Numbered from the stretch's first letter, positions 41,639-54,480 are shown. The stretch: DNA of 64,000 bases from Alteromonas aestuariivivens (GCF_003367475.1 NZ_QRHA01000005.1:279641-343640), one strand, 5' to 3'. The notes: generated by a model not told the origin, from the letters alone. Numbers and translations: made by a program.

Positions 41639-42190
41639 ATGGCTCATCCCCCCTGCGTAGTTCTGTTCAATAAACCCTACGACGTGTTATCCCAATTTAC
41701 GGATCAGGAGGGGCGCCGTACCCTGAAAGATTACATTCCGGTGCCGGATGTTTATCCCGCCGGCCGACTCGACAGAGACTCGGAAGGTCTTCTGGTACTA
41801 ACCAATCAGGGCAAGCTGCAACACAAACTTGCCCATCCCAGAGCCAAAACCAGCAAAACCTATTGGGTGCAGGTTGAAGGAATTCCGGACAACGCAGCTA
41901 TAGAGGCTCTGCGCAAGGGTGTAGAGCTAAAAGACGGTCTGACCCGACCTGCCAAAATACAGGCCATAGAAGAACCTAACCTCTGGCCCCGCACACCACC
42001 GGTGCGTTACCGCCGCGACATCCCTACCAGCTGGCTGGCCATCACCATCAGCGAAGGAAGGAATCGCCAGGTACGACGCATGACAGCGAACGTGGGTTAC
42101 CCTACCCTCAGACTGGTTCGTTACCGGGTGGGAAGCTGGACACTGGACGGAATACCCAATGGTGAGTACCTGATCCTTCCCATGTCCTGA
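41639..42190 (+). CDS. rluE: 23S rRNA pseudouridine synthase RluE
   Basis: 183 residues from ATG 41639, with AGG nine bases upstream. RsuA/RluE family without an S4 domain. Motif [15 protein letters not shown] carries the catalytic Asp, and [20 protein letters not shown] is the C-terminal signature. E. coli RluE modifies U2457 in 23S rRNA. Position next to icd is conserved in gammaproteobacteria, which supports RluE over RluB or RsuA. Confidence 0.93.
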   Translation: MAHPPCVVLFNKPYDVLSQFTDQEGRRTLKDYIPVPDVYPAGRLDRDSEGLLVLTNQGKLQHKLAHPRAKTSKTYWVQVEGIPDNAAIEALRKGVELKDGLTRPAKIQAIEEPNLWPRTPPVRYRRDIPTSWLAITISEGRNRQVRRMTANVGYPTLRLVRYRVGSWTLDGIPNGEYLILPMS

Positions 42191-42401
42191 AAAAGGCAGG
42201 TTTTGTGGTCTGCCGCGAGCCTGGTACCTGCACACCAAAATAATAACCGGTTGTTGCACATCGGTTCCTGCCTGCAACAAAAGGCAATAATTTATAACCC
42301 TTTGCGCGGCATTTAACCCGCCCTGAATCGTGCCTTTGGTGAATTATTCTGGTAAAATCCGCCACCTTTATTTTTGTGCCAGAGTGAGTGTTTAAACCAA
42401 G

Positions 42402-43522
42402 GTGTCCAATTCAACCCATTTCCCTGAATCACCATCCGAGAAAAAAGTCATCGTAGGAATGTCCGGCGGCGTGGATTCGTCTGTATCCGCCTATTTGTTG
42501 CAACAACAGGGATACCAGGTCGAAGGCCTGTTTATGAAAAACTGGGAAGAAGACGACAACGACGAATACTGTGCCGCTGCAGATGATCTGGCCGACGCCC
42601 AGGCGGTTGCCGACAAACTGGGTATAGAACTGCACACCATAAACTTTGCTGCCGAATACTGGGACAACGTATTTGAATATTTCCTCGCTGAATACAAGGC
42701 AGGCCGCACGCCCAATCCGGACATCATGTGCAACAAGGAAATCAAGTTCAAAGCCTTTCTGGAATTCGCCGCCGAAGATCTGAGCGCAGATTACATTGCA
42801 ACCGGTCACTATGTTCAGCGACGCTATGAGAACGGACACTGGCAAATGCTGCGTGGTCTGGATCACAACAAGGATCAAAGCTACTTCCTGTATACACTGG
42901 GAGAGCAGCACATTGCCAAAACCCTGTTCCCAGTAGGCCACCTGGAGAAGCCTAAAGTTCGCGAAATTGCTGAGCAACAGGGCCTTATCACCCACGACAA
43001 AAAAGACTCTACCGGCATCTGCTTTATTGGTGAACGCAAGTTCAAAGACTTTCTGGCACGTTATCTTCCTGCCCAGCCAGGCGTGATTGAAACCGCCGAA
43101 GGTGAAACCATCGGTGAGCATGAGGGTTTGATGTATCACACCCTCGGGCAGCGCAAAGGGCTCCATATTGGAGGCCTGAAAGACCACGGCGATGACCCTT
43201 GGTACGTAGTCGACAAAGATGTTCAGCGCAACGTTTTGATTGTTGGACAGGGTGCCGATCACCCCCGCCTGTACTCGAAAGGCCTTGTCGCCGAGCAATT
43301 ACACTGGGTAAGCCGCCAACCACTCTCGCAACCGATGCGAGCAGTTGTGAAAACGCGCTACCGGCAGGCAGACATTCCCTGCACTCTCATCCCTATGGGC
43401 ACAGACAGCGTAGAAGTTAAGTTTGACGAGCCGCAAAAAGCTGTCACGCCCGGCCAGTCGGCGGTTTTCTATCAACAGGAAGTCTGCCTTGGTGGCGGCA
43501 TTATAGAGAGCTACATTCGTTA

Positions 43523-43523
<1 letters not shown>
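42402..43523 (+). CDS. mnmA: tRNA-specific 2-thiouridylase MnmA
   Basis: 373 residues. Thiolates U34 of Lys, Glu and Gln tRNAs. PP-loop [12 protein letters not shown] (19-30), active-site cysteines C110 in [12 protein letters not shown] and C207 in [12 protein letters not shown] are present. The start is the GTG at 42402, the first available codon in frame; its ribosome site is weak. The stop overlaps the hflD start (TAATG), giving mnmA-hflD-purB. Confidence 0.97.
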
Positions 43524-45540
<2,017 letters not shown>

Positions 45541-45562
45541 GCAATCGCTACTCTGGCTCTGA

Positions 45563-45582
45563 GAGGGGGCAACCGCCCCCTC
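45563..45582 (+). terminator. GC-rich hairpin after purB
   Basis: GAGGGGGC and GCCCCCTC pair around AACC, 22 bp after the purB stop. The following run is A-rich rather than T-rich, so termination may be partial. Confidence 0.5.
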
Positions 45583-45601
45583 ATACAAAAAGAGCCGCAA
45601 A

Positions 45602-46819
45602 GTGAATACCACTTCCCCCTTCTCAGAAAATTCCAACCAGGCTCACTGTTTATACCTGGTAAGACATTCAGCGAAACTGCTGATGTTCTGCCTGCTTGGG
45701 CAACTGCCTTTTGCAATCTGGCTAGCTCCATATGTCTCAGGGCTGGCACTGTTAAACCTGGCATTACACACTATTGCGTTACTGCTTGTGCTACTTCTGT
45801 GTAACAGGGGTAAGCTGCTACAGGCAAGAATCTGTCTGAATCTGAGTTTTGGGTCTTACATTCTCATAGCGGTATCAATTTGGGGTGGAGAACTTTTTGT
45901 TCAGCACTTTTTGTTACTGGGTGTGGTTACCTGTGCAATGCTGTATTCCTCCCGTGAAATCAGGCAGCAAATCACACTTTCCATCAGTTTTGCCACTGGA
46001 TTTGTTTTAGTTGAAGCATACATGTGCTGGCCTCTTAACAACTGGCACCAGATTGTCAGATTCTGCAACGCGCTTACACTGGCGGCCGGGGCAACTATAT
46101 TATCAGGCTCCATTATCCATAACACCCAGCGTCGCTGGCATTACCTGAAAATGGTAAATCAACAATCCCGCGAACTGCTCACCAAAATAATCCCCAGTCA
46201 TCCAGCGCGCCCCGGCCAACTGTGGCAACCCGGCGAAACCCAGCGCATTGACTTTGCGACCGTGCTGTTCGCAGATTTTGTCGGATACACCAGCCTGAGT
46301 GACTACTTTGATGACGACCAGATAGTCGAAATGCTGGATGCGCTATACCGGGAATTCGACAGCCTTGCTACCCAACTGGGCATAGAGAAAATAAAAACCA
46401 ATGGCGATGAATACATGGCGGTGGCAAGCAAGCATACCATCCACGTCCAGCATCACAGCCATCCCGCTACCCAAATGTGTCGATTCGCCCTGCGCATGCA
46501 ACAATCCTTCAATGCCTTCTGCCTCACGTTTACCCTGCCCTGCCAATTGCGGATTGGTATCGCCAGTGGCTCAGTAACCGCAGGCATTATAGGCAAGCAC
46601 AAACCCAGCTACGACATCTGGGGTAAAACGGTCAACCTGGCTGCACGGCTTGAGCAATCTTCCGGGCCGGGTAATATCCGGTGCTGTGCCCGCACCCACG
46701 CTGCGGTATTACGCGATAAAGCTGCCGCTCATATGACATTTGTTTGTGTCGAATCCGGTAAAAATGCGGCTATTTTTGAGTGCAGAGCCAATGCTTCGTA
46801 TACTGTTCAACAAACCTGA
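45602..46819 (+). CDS. membrane-bound class III adenylate cyclase
   Basis: 405 residues. Several membrane segments (about 25-68, 77-118, 126-142 and 157-172) precede a class III cyclase domain (about 215-395). Metal aspartates D225 (LFADFVGYT) and D269 (NGDEYM), adenine-selecting K265 and D338, and transition-state N345 and R349 (DIWGKTVNLAARLE) are all present. The Lys/Asp pair predicts cAMP, not cGMP. The membrane part lacks a sensor domain I recognise. The start is GTG 45602. Whether it acts beside a class I CyaA cannot be seen here. Confidence 0.9.
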   Translation: MNTTSPFSENSNQAHCLYLVRHSAKLLMFCLLGQLPFAIWLAPYVSGLALLNLALHTIALLLVLLLCNRGKLLQARICLNLSFGSYILIAVSIWGGELFVQHFLLLGVVTCAMLYSSREIRQQITLSISFATGFVLVEAYMCWPLNNWHQIVRFCNALTLAAGATILSGSIIHNTQRRWHYLKMVNQQSRELLTKIIPSHPARPGQLWQPGETQRIDFATVLFADFVGYTSLSDYFDDDQIVEMLDALYREFDSLATQLGIEKIKTNGDEYMAVASKHTIHVQHHSHPATQMCRFALRMQQSFNAFCLTFTLPCQLRIGIASGSVTAGIIGKHKPSYDIWGKTVNLAARLEQSSGPGNIRCCARTHAAVLRDKAAAHMTFVCVESGKNAAIFECRANASYTVQQT

Positions 46820-46836
46820 AGCACAAGTTACCTGTT

Positions 46837-47985
46837 ATGAGCTACCGATTGGCCAATTTCAGCCCGCAACAATTTCTCAAGTCCTATTGGCAAAAGAAAC
46901 CTGCGGTATTCCGCCAGGTATTCCCCGGATTTGAAGACCCTCTTGATGAAAATGACTTGGCAGGCCTCGCGCAGGATCCCGACGCAGACAGCCGTATTAT
47001 TCAGCACCACAACGGCCAATGGAGCGTTCACCACGGTCCGTTTGACGACTTTTCAGAACCCTGCCAGGGCAAATGGACGTTGCTGGTTCAGGCCGTCGAC
47101 CACTTCTTGGAGGAAGGCAGCTCGCTTATGGATTGCTTTGGCTTTATTCCCTACTGGCGGATGGACGACTTAATGGTCAGTTTTGCTGTGGCCGGTGCAG
47201 GTGTTGGCCCCCATACTGATCAGTACGACGTATTTCTTGTCCAGGGCAAAGGCTCACGCCGCTGGCAAGTGGGGGCTCCGGGAAATTACCCAAGCCTGCA
47301 ACCACACCCGGATTTGTGCCAGATTGCTCCTTTCGAGCCCATCATAGATGTTGAACTTCACCCCGGCGACGTACTCTATGTTCCCCCCGGATGGCCTCAC
47401 AACGGCACCGCTGTTTCGGATTGCATGACCTACTCAGTAGGCTTCAGAGCACCGGACCAAAGCCAACTGTTGCAGTACCTGCTCGATCATGTTCTTGCCA
47501 GTCCGAGTCATAATCTTCGTTACACGGACCCGGATCTCTGTGTGGCGGCCTCCCCAGGCGCGGTAACCAGTCAGCATCTCAGCGCCCTGACCGCCCTGCT
47601 CAAAAGCAGTATGGAAAGTCGGAACTGGCCCAATGAATTACTTCGTTGCCTCAGTGAGCAAAACCTCACCATTGATGTTCCAGAGCGTCTTTATACTGAA
47701 CAACAGATTCTTCAACTTTTGGAAGACGGCGCTCATTTGCAGCGTTTGCCAGGCTGCCGACCACTGTATGCTGAAAGCAAGCTGGAGGATACGGAGCGTT
47801 TTACCTTCTACGTTGACGGAGAGTCTTTTTCGATACCTGCCATACTGAAATCTACCGCCATCCCTGTACTGGAAGGGGCTCCAGTGTCGACTCACACCCT
47901 TGAACAAACTGTGGATAAGTTAGATTTTTTGCAGCTATTGTGTAAACTAACAAACAAGGGATTGTGGTTTTTTACGGATGAATAG
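46837..47985 (+). CDS. roxA: ribosomal protein uL16 arginine hydroxylase (RoxA/YcfD)
   Basis: 382 residues. JmjC-type Fe(II)/2-oxoglutarate oxygenase that hydroxylates an arginine of ribosomal protein L16 in E. coli. Iron ligands H126 and D128 (GPHTDQYDVF) and H188 (PGWPHNG) are present. A C-terminal winged-helix region follows. I start at ATG 46837, 17 bp after the cyclase; the frame's earlier Met at 46780 lies within the cyclase gene. Its 2-oxoglutarate could be supplied by Icd. Confidence 0.93.
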   Translation: MSYRLANFSPQQFLKSYWQKKPAVFRQVFPGFEDPLDENDLAGLAQDPDADSRIIQHHNGQWSVHHGPFDDFSEPCQGKWTLLVQAVDHFLEEGSSLMDCFGFIPYWRMDDLMVSFAVAGAGVGPHTDQYDVFLVQGKGSRRWQVGAPGNYPSLQPHPDLCQIAPFEPIIDVELHPGDVLYVPPGWPHNGTAVSDCMTYSVGFRAPDQSQLLQYLLDHVLASPSHNLRYTDPDLCVAASPGAVTSQHLSALTALLKSSMESRNWPNELLRCLSEQNLTIDVPERLYTEQQILQLLEDGAHLQRLPGCRPLYAESKLEDTERFTFYVDGESFSIPAILKSTAIPVLEGAPVSTHTLEQTVDKLDFLQLLCKLTNKGLWFFTDE

Positions 47986-48050
47986 CAGAACTGTAACTTT
48001 GATTGCCGGATAACACCGGCAGGAAGAATCAAACAGGTGGCATTATCATC

Positions 48051-48509
48051 ATGGCGTTTCAGGTAGAAAACGTCGATTGGATGAGAGGTAAAAATCGACT
48101 GACTCAGCTTAGAGAGCGGGTCTTTGTGCTGGAGTGGCGACTTCCAAGGGAAGCGGAATTCGACGAACACGATGTCAGCGCATTTCACGTTCTCATCAGT
48201 AATGAACACAACGAACCCATCGCAACGGGTCGTTTAACTCAGGACGGAGAAATAGGTCGGATAGCTGTTCGAAGGGCCTACCGGAGCTCACATTTGTATC
48301 AAATGCTGTTCAGTGCTCTGGTCGGAATTGCGAAGTTCAAAGGAATTGCCGTAGTTCAGGTGAATTGTGATCTTGATAGCGTAGATTACCATTCCAAACT
48401 TGGCTTTACACCGGCAGGGCCAGTTTTTATGGAAGCCGGAATTCCCAGACAACGAATGGCGTGTCCGGTGACTCAGTTTATCGTTCCTGATGTGTTACAC
48501 ATGCATTAG
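48051..48509 (+). CDS. GNAT-fold acetyltransferase-like protein with degenerate CoA loop
   Basis: 152 residues from ATG 48051 (GGTGG ten bases upstream). Pattern REFxxAE-like start (LRERVFVLEWRLPREAEFDEHD), ATGRLTQDGEIGRIAVRR, and C-terminal YHSKLGFTPAGPVFMEAGIP match GNAT proteins of the ElaA/YjcF kind. The acetyl-CoA loop, normally R/QxxGxG/A, reads RRAYRSSHLY here, so CoA binding may be altered. Substrate unknown. The gene follows roxA by 65 bp. Confidence 0.8.
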   Translation: MAFQVENVDWMRGKNRLTQLRERVFVLEWRLPREAEFDEHDVSAFHVLISNEHNEPIATGRLTQDGEIGRIAVRRAYRSSHLYQMLFSALVGIAKFKGIAVVQVNCDLDSVDYHSKLGFTPAGPVFMEAGIPRQRMACPVTQFIVPDVLHMH

Positions 48510-48526
48510 ATGCATTTGAATTAAAA

Positions 48527-48560
48527 GCCGGCCGGGCGGATTTGCCCGGCCCGACTTTTT
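48527..48560 (+). terminator. terminator between acetyltransferase and ydiJ
   Basis: GGCCGGGC (48530-48537) pairs with GCCCGGCC (48544-48551), with a T run at 48555. Convergent genes on both sides. Confidence 0.85.
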
Positions 48561-48591
48561 CCCAAAACATTCACTTATCCAGAATATGAAA

Positions 48592-51500
48592 TCAATCCAG
48601 CAAGCTGAGTAGTCCCTGCAGTGGGTGCTGCGGCTGAAAATTTTCCTGCCGCTTCACCTGGCTGCGGCACGAATAGCCACTGGCGAGTATCTGTTGCGGT
48701 TCAAACCGGTTTACCGCCTGTTGCCAGCTCAAGCCATAAATACCCAGCGATTTTTCCTTCTGGTCCGCTTCATGGCCGTAAGTTCCGGCCATCCCGCAGC
48801 AGCCCACAGCAACTATCTCCACAGGTTGGTTCAAACGAGCAAACAATGACTGCCACTGCTGTTCTGATTTAGGTAAGGCGGTTTTTTCCGTACAATGGCT
48901 GAACAAGGCGAACGGTTTTCGTTGCTCTACCGGCGTAACGTGCTCAAATGGTGCCCACGCGCTATCGGGCAGTGACAGCAGCCATTCGTGAACCATCTGA
49001 ACATGGAAATTGCCACGCTTGTCCCCCAGCACCTTGGAGTATTCATCGCGGTAGCACAACACCAGCGAAGCATCGACGCCCACCATCGGCATTCCCAGTT
49101 CATGAAGCTGATTCAGAAAATCAGCGGAAGAGCGCGCAGTATTGGCGAAACGCTGCAAAAAGCCTTTTACATGTTCCGGCTTACCATTGGGTTTGAACGG
49201 TAACAAAACCGGCTTCAACCCCAGGCGACGGATCAACGAAATGAGATCAGCAACAACCTGCGCATCATAAAAACTGGTAAACGGATCCTGTACAACCAGC
49301 ACATATTGACAACGCTGGTCAGGCTCAAGCTGCTCCAGAGTATCCAGGTCAAATGGAACGGCCTCCCCTGCAATACGCTTTTCAAGAGTCGGAACCGACA
49401 ACAGAGGGGTATCTACGTAGCCCAAGCCTTTTTCGATACCTTTTTGCACCAGTCCGAGTTTAAGAATACTGTTAACCAGAAGGGGCATTTTGGCCATCAA
49501 AGGCGCCATTCTTTCAATGTTGGCTACCATGTAATCCTTAAACGGGCGCATATAACGCTGGTAATAAATGGCTAAAAATCTGGCACGAAACTCGGGTACA
49601 TCCACTTTCACAGGGCACTGGCTGGAGCACGATTTACACGCAAGACAGCCGTTCATGGCGTCCAGCACTTCATGAGAAAAATCTTCCTCGCCTGACCGTG
49701 AATTCTGCCAGCGCAGCCACCAGTTGGCTTTGAGTTTACCTGATTCCAGCTTGGCCAAATCCAGCCCTTCCTTTGCCATCAGGCGCAACCACTCCCGAAT
49801 CAACCCGGCCCGGCCTTTGGGAGAGTGACGGCGATCACGGGTGATTTTGCTCGAAGGGCACATGGGCGATGTAACGTCGTAGTTGAAACACAAGCCGTTG
49901 CCGTTACATTCCATAGCCGGAGCAAACGCCTCTTTAAATACCGCTGGAATGGTTCTGTCATACGTGGCACGTTTGGTGTCACTCACTCTGACCAGTTCAT
50001 CACTGCTGTTCACTGGTGTACAGATTTTACCCGGATTCATTTTATTATGGGGATCAAAGGCCGCTTTAATGCGCCGCAATTCGGTAAACAGTTCTTCACC
50101 AAAAAATGCCGGGCCATACTCGCTTCTGTAGCCTTTTCCGTGCTCACCCCACATCAAGCCACCGTATTTTGCCACCAGCGCGACCACCTGATCGGAGATC
50201 AGATGCATCAGCTTTTCCTGTTCAGGATCGCACAGGTCCAGTGCCGGGCGAACGTGCAACACGCCGGCATCCACATGCCCGAACATGCCGTACTGTAACC
50301 CATGGCTATCGAGCAGGGCTCTGAATTCCAGAATAAAATCAGCCAGATTCTCTGGCGGTACCGCCGTATCTTCAGCAAACGCAAGCGGCTTCTGGCTGCC
50401 CTCGGTTTTACCCAAAAGCCCAACGGCTTTTTTTCGCATCGCATATATTTTGCTGATGTCCGCTTTGTCATAGGTAACCTGATAACCGATGACACCGTGA
50501 TCTCCGTCTTTCGCAGCCGCGGTCAATTCGGCTTCCAGCGCCGCTATACGGGACTGGATTTCCACTTCGTCATTACTGTTGTACTCAACCATGTTCAGAC
50601 CAAGCATGTCTTTGTCCGGCACGCTGGTGATCAAGTGTTCAATGGAATGCCAGATAATGTCGGTCCTGGCGAGGTTAAGAACTTTACTGTCTACGGTTTC
50701 CACAGAGGTCGCGTTGGCGGCAATCATGCGTGGCGCATGACGCAGGGCAGATTCGAAACTGTCGTACTTCACGTTAACCAGCGCCTTGTGACGGGCAATC
50801 GGTGTTAACGATAACTTAGCCTCTGCAACCATCACCAGGGAGCCTTCAGAACCGGTTATCAGCCTGCTGATATCGATAAGCTGCTCGTCGGCGTTGTACG
50901 CATGCTCCAAATCGTAGCCGGTCAGGAAACGGTTCAGGCGAGGAAACTTAGCCAGAATTGCAGCGCGTTTGTCGACACAGGTTGCCAATACCTGACGGGT
51001 AATCCGCCCCAGTGTATCGCTCTGCCGGGCGCTGTTCTGCGCATCGGCCAGCGTCATAGGAGCGGTCACAAGGCATTCTCCGTTGGCCAGAACCGAGGTC
51101 AGTTCCAACACATGGTCGCTGGTTTTCCCATACACCAGCGAGCCCTGCCCGGACGCATCTGTGTTAATCATGCCGCCTATGGTGGCTCGGTTACTGGTCG
51201 AAAGATCGGGAGAGAAAAAGAATCCGTAGGGACGAAGAAAATCATTGAGTGCATCTTTGACCACACCCGCCTGGACACGGACCCATTGTTCTTCAACATT
51301 GATTTCAAGGATTTGGTTCATGTGCCGGGATAGGTCTACCACAATTCCGTCGGTCAGACTTTGCCCGTTGGTCCCGGTACCACCGCCCCTGGCCGAGAAT
51401 TTCACCAGCGGATGCTGATTTGCCAGTTCACCAAGGCACCGTAAATCACTCACTGATTTAGGGAATAGTACTGCCTGGGGAAGTTTTTGATACACCGAAT

Positions 51501-51636
51501 TATCGGTTGCCACGGCCAGTCGGCTGCCATAACTGTATTCGATATCCCCCGCAAAGGCAGATGCGGCGAGTGCAGTTAAATAGGCTTGATAGTGTTCCGA
51601 TGGACTACTCTGTGGTGCTACGCGGGGTAAACTCAA
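48592..51636 (-). CDS. ydiJ: YdiJ-type FAD/Fe-S D-2-hydroxyacid dehydrogenase
   Basis: About 1014 residues. Fusion of a GlcD-like FAD-binding oxidoreductase (roughly 1-560; FSARGGGTGTNGQSLTDGIV, MWGEHGKGYRSEYGP) with a C-terminal ferredoxin-like and CCG-domain part (CLACKSCSSQCPVKVD and CCGMAGTYGHE). E. coli YdiJ has been reported to oxidise D-2-hydroxyglutarate; I infer the same here. I place the start at TTG 51636, because GGAGG lies eight bases upstream; the frame's ATG at 51684 is before that site. TTG 51639 is an equal alternative. Confidence 0.92.
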   Translation of the reverse strand: MSLPRVAPQSSPSEHYQAYLTALAASAFAGDIEYSYGSRLAVATDNSVYQKLPQAVLFPKSVSDLRCLGELANQHPLVKFSARGGGTGTNGQSLTDGIVVDLSRHMNQILEINVEEQWVRVQAGVVKDALNDFLRPYGFFFSPDLSTSNRATIGGMINTDASGQGSLVYGKTSDHVLELTSVLANGECLVTAPMTLADAQNSARQSDTLGRITRQVLATCVDKRAAILAKFPRLNRFLTGYDLEHAYNADEQLIDISRLITGSEGSLVMVAEAKLSLTPIARHKALVNVKYDSFESALRHAPRMIAANATSVETVDSKVLNLARTDIIWHSIEHLITSVPDKDMLGLNMVEYNSNDEVEIQSRIAALEAELTAAAKDGDHGVIGYQVTYDKADISKIYAMRKKAVGLLGKTEGSQKPLAFAEDTAVPPENLADFILEFRALLDSHGLQYGMFGHVDAGVLHVRPALDLCDPEQEKLMHLISDQVVALVAKYGGLMWGEHGKGYRSEYGPAFFGEELFTELRRIKAAFDPHNKMNPGKICTPVNSSDELVRVSDTKRATYDRTIPAVFKEAFAPAMECNGNGLCFNYDVTSPMCPSSKITRDRRHSPKGRAGLIREWLRLMAKEGLDLAKLESGKLKANWWLRWQNSRSGEEDFSHEVLDAMNGCLACKSCSSQCPVKVDVPEFRARFLAIYYQRYMRPFKDYMVANIERMAPLMAKMPLLVNSILKLGLVQKGIEKGLGYVDTPLLSVPTLEKRIAGEAVPFDLDTLEQLEPDQRCQYVLVVQDPFTSFYDAQVVADLISLIRRLGLKPVLLPFKPNGKPEHVKGFLQRFANTARSSADFLNQLHELGMPMVGVDASLVLCYRDEYSKVLGDKRGNFHVQMVHEWLLSLPDSAWAPFEHVTPVEQRKPFALFSHCTEKTALPKSEQQWQSLFARLNQPVEIVAVGCCGMAGTYGHEADQKEKSLGIYGLSWQQAVNRFEPQQILASGYSCRSQVKRQENFQPQHPLQGLLSLLD

Positions 51637-51806
51637 CAATACTTCCTCCCAGGAATAATGTGCCGCCAAGTATACCCATCCCAACGCCGGGTCTCTACGG
51701 TTTTTTGACCACTTCCAGTACAGAAAAACCTGTTTACATTTCGCGGTTGGAAATTAGTTTGTCACTTCGTTTAAGCTAGGCTTACTAATTTAAATGAACC
51801 ACAGAC

Positions 51807-52028
51807 ATGAAGAAAATCTTACGCCTATCTGCCGGAAGCTTGCTGTTGATTGCAGGCATTGTTCTCACCCTTCTGCCCGGATCCATACTGTTAGTGCTGG
51901 CAGGTCTGGTTCTGCTGAGCTACGACTGGCCCAAGGCACGAGGCTGGTTGAAGAAGGTACAGAAAACCATGAGCCGGGGTGCACAGCAGGCAGACCGTTG
52001 GTTACTGGCACGCAAGCTGCGCGGTTAA
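51807..52028 (+). CDS. small PGPGW-type inner-membrane protein
   Basis: 73 residues. Two hydrophobic segments (about 8-25 and 27-40) with a turn LPGSI that aligns with the PGPGW motif of a small transmembrane family, then a basic helix DWPKARGWLKKVQ. The motif is partly degenerate (PGSI). Function unknown. It is divergent from ydiJ. Confidence 0.75.
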   Translation: MKKILRLSAGSLLLIAGIVLTLLPGSILLVLAGLVLLSYDWPKARGWLKKVQKTMSRGAQQADRWLLARKLRG

Positions 52029-52033
52029 CGGGC

Positions 52034-52058
52034 AAAAAAAAGCCGCTTTACGCGGCTT
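52034..52058 (-). terminator. ppsA terminator
   Basis: On the minus strand AAGCCGC(G) pairs with GCGGCTT and eight U follow (complement of 52034-52041). Its stem lies 50 bp after the ppsA stop; it can also stop the convergent PGPGW gene. Confidence 0.8.
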
Positions 52059-52107
52059 CCGGTGATGGTGAGGCCAGGTTGGGTTCGGCCTCATCATTAA
52101 CATTATA

Positions 52108-54480
52108 TTAACCATGTTTCTCTGCAAGATACAACCAGGTTTCAACCACGGTATCCGGATTTAGCGAAACAGAGTCTATTCCCTCATCAACCAGCCAGGC
52201 AGCGAAGTCTTCGTGATCGGAGGGCCCCTGACCACATATGCCAACGTATTTGCCGCGCTTTTTCGCTGCCTGAATGGCCATCGACAGCAAGGCTTTCACG
52301 GCATCATTTCGTTCATCAAACAAATGGGCAATAAGGCCAGAATCCCGATCCAGGCCGAGGGTTAACTGGGTGAGATCATTCGAGCCAATTGAAAACCCGT
52401 CAAATATATCCAGAAACTGGTCAGCCAATAACGCATTAGACGGTAATTCGCACATCATGATAATGCGCAACCCGTTTTCGCCTTTAATCAGCCCCTGCTC
52501 AGCCAGCAGTTCAATAACCTTTTTGCCTTCTTCAACGGTGCGTACAAACGGGATCATAATTTCCACATTGGCAAGGCCCATTTTATTGCGCACACGCTTT
52601 ATCGCTTCGCATTCAAGCGCAAAACAATCCCGGAAATCCTCCGAAACGTAGCGGCTCGCTCCGCGGAAGCCCAGCATGGGGTTTTCCTCATCAGGCTCGT
52701 ACTGATAACCGCCAACCAGATTGAAATACTCGTTGGATTTGAAGTCGGACATGCGCACAATGACCTTTTCCGGTGCAAAGGCCGCCCCGATGGTAGAGAT
52801 CCCTTCAACCAGTTTCTCAATGTAATATTCGGTTGGGGAAGCATAACCGGCCATCATGTCGCGGATTTCTTCCTGCAATTCTTCTGGCTGGCTGTCAAAA
52901 TTGAGCAGCGCTTTGGGGTGAACCCCAATCATGCGGTTGATGATAAATTCCAGCCTGGCCAGCCCCACGCCTTTGTGGGGTAAACGTGCAAAGTCAAACG
53001 CCCGATCCGGGTTACCCACATTCATCATGACCTTAAGCGGTAAATCCGGCATTGCATCGATGCGTGACGTCACCACATCAAATTCAAGCTGTTTGGAATA
53101 GATGTACCCGGTGTCACCTTCGGCACAGGAAACTGTGACCTGGTCGCCGGTTTTCAGGCTGTCAGTGGCGTTTCCACAGCCAACCACGGCCGGGATCCCC
53201 AGTTCCCGGGCGATAATGGCCGCGTGGCAGGTTCGCCCGCCGCGGTTGGTTACAATCGCTGAGGCCTTTTTCATGATGGGTTCCCAGTCAGGATCGGTCA
53301 TGTCGGTAACCAGAACATCACCAACCTGGATCTTGTCCATTTCCTCAATGGAAGCGAGCACCTTGGCAGTACCGGCCCCTATTTTGTGCCCGATAGCACG
53401 CCCTTCACATATCACACTGCCCTCACCCTTTAGATGAAAACGCTCGATACTCTGGCTGTCTTCGCGGCTGCGCACGGTCTCCGGGCGGGCCTGAACAATA
53501 TAGAGTTTGCCGTCTGTGCCGTCTTTCGCCCACTCGATGTCCATCGGGCGGTTGTAATGCTGCTCTATGATCAAAGCCTGTTTGGCCAGCTCCATCACCT
53601 CATCATCGCTGAGTGAAAACCGTTTGGATTGCTCTGGCTCGACATCAACTATTGCAACCTGCTTGCCGTGAGCACTGTCTTCTGAATACACCATTTTGGT
53701 CAGTTTGCTGCCCAGATTACGTCGCACAATAGCGGGCAGGCCTTTGTTCAGCGTCGGCTTGTGGACGTAGAATTCGTCCGGATTCACCGCCCCCTGAACC
53801 ACCATTTCGCCCAAACCCAGTGAGCTGGTAATGAATACCACATCCTCAAACCCGGATTCGGTGTCAATCGAGAACATGACCCCGGAAGAAGCTATGTCGC
53901 TGCGCACCATTCTCTGCACACCGGCCGATAATGCCACGCCCTTGTGGTCGTAGCCCTGATGGACACGGTAGGAAATGGCCCGATCGTTAAACAGAGATGC
54001 AAAAACGTGTTTAATCGCAACCATCACCGCATCGTAACCTTTCACATTAAGAAAGGTTTCCTGCTGCCCGGCGAACGAAGCATCTGGCATGTCTTCTGCC
54101 GTAGCCGAAGAACGTACCGCAAATGAGGCGGTCTCACCCAGATCCCCCTGCAGGGTTTCAAACGCCTCTTTTATAGCGTCTTCCAGTGCAGGCTGAAACG
54201 GCGTTTCGACAATCCAGCTTCGAATGTCCTTACCCGCCTGCGCCAAAGCGCTGACATCATCCACATCGAGGGAATCCAGTACTTCGTGTATCCTGGCCTC
54301 CAAGCCGCTTTGCTCCAGAAATTCGTTAAACGCATCGGCGGTGGTAGCAAAACCACCGGGAACCTGAACCCCGGCGTTTGCCAGATTCGAGATCATTTCT
54401 CCGAGTGATGCGTTTTTGCCTCCCACGCGTCCGACATCCTGCATGCCCAATTCTTGATACCAAAGTACGTATTCTTGCAC
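52108..54480 (-). CDS. ppsA: phosphoenolpyruvate synthase
   Basis: 790 residues. Makes PEP from pyruvate and ATP for gluconeogenesis. N-terminal ATP-grasp-type domain ([30 protein letters not shown]), swivelling phosphohistidine domain with H419 in GGRTCHAAI, and PEP/pyruvate barrel with the CGQGPSDH active-site cysteine near residue 756. The regulatory threonine T417, two residues before the His, is the expected target of PpsR. GTG 54480 has GGGAGG nine bases upstream. It faces ppsR across a 191-bp region with a HexR-like site. Confidence 0.98.
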   Translation of the reverse strand: MQEYVLWYQELGMQDVGRVGGKNASLGEMISNLANAGVQVPGGFATTADAFNEFLEQSGLEARIHEVLDSLDVDDVSALAQAGKDIRSWIVETPFQPALEDAIKEAFETLQGDLGETASFAVRSSATAEDMPDASFAGQQETFLNVKGYDAVMVAIKHVFASLFNDRAISYRVHQGYDHKGVALSAGVQRMVRSDIASSGVMFSIDTESGFEDVVFITSSLGLGEMVVQGAVNPDEFYVHKPTLNKGLPAIVRRNLGSKLTKMVYSEDSAHGKQVAIVDVEPEQSKRFSLSDDEVMELAKQALIIEQHYNRPMDIEWAKDGTDGKLYIVQARPETVRSREDSQSIERFHLKGEGSVICEGRAIGHKIGAGTAKVLASIEEMDKIQVGDVLVTDMTDPDWEPIMKKASAIVTNRGGRTCHAAIIARELGIPAVVGCGNATDSLKTGDQVTVSCAEGDTGYIYSKQLEFDVVTSRIDAMPDLPLKVMMNVGNPDRAFDFARLPHKGVGLARLEFIINRMIGVHPKALLNFDSQPEELQEEIRDMMAGYASPTEYYIEKLVEGISTIGAAFAPEKVIVRMSDFKSNEYFNLVGGYQYEPDEENPMLGFRGASRYVSEDFRDCFALECEAIKRVRNKMGLANVEIMIPFVRTVEEGKKVIELLAEQGLIKGENGLRIIMMCELPSNALLADQFLDIFDGFSIGSNDLTQLTLGLDRDSGLIAHLFDERNDAVKALLSMAIQAAKKRGKYVGICGQGPSDHEDFAAWLVDEGIDSVSLNPDTVVETWLYLAEKHG

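Noticed and set aside
42429..43298. 289-codon open frame opposite mnmA
   Set aside because: Antisense to a certain gene and lacks recognisable motifs; explained by codon usage of mnmA.
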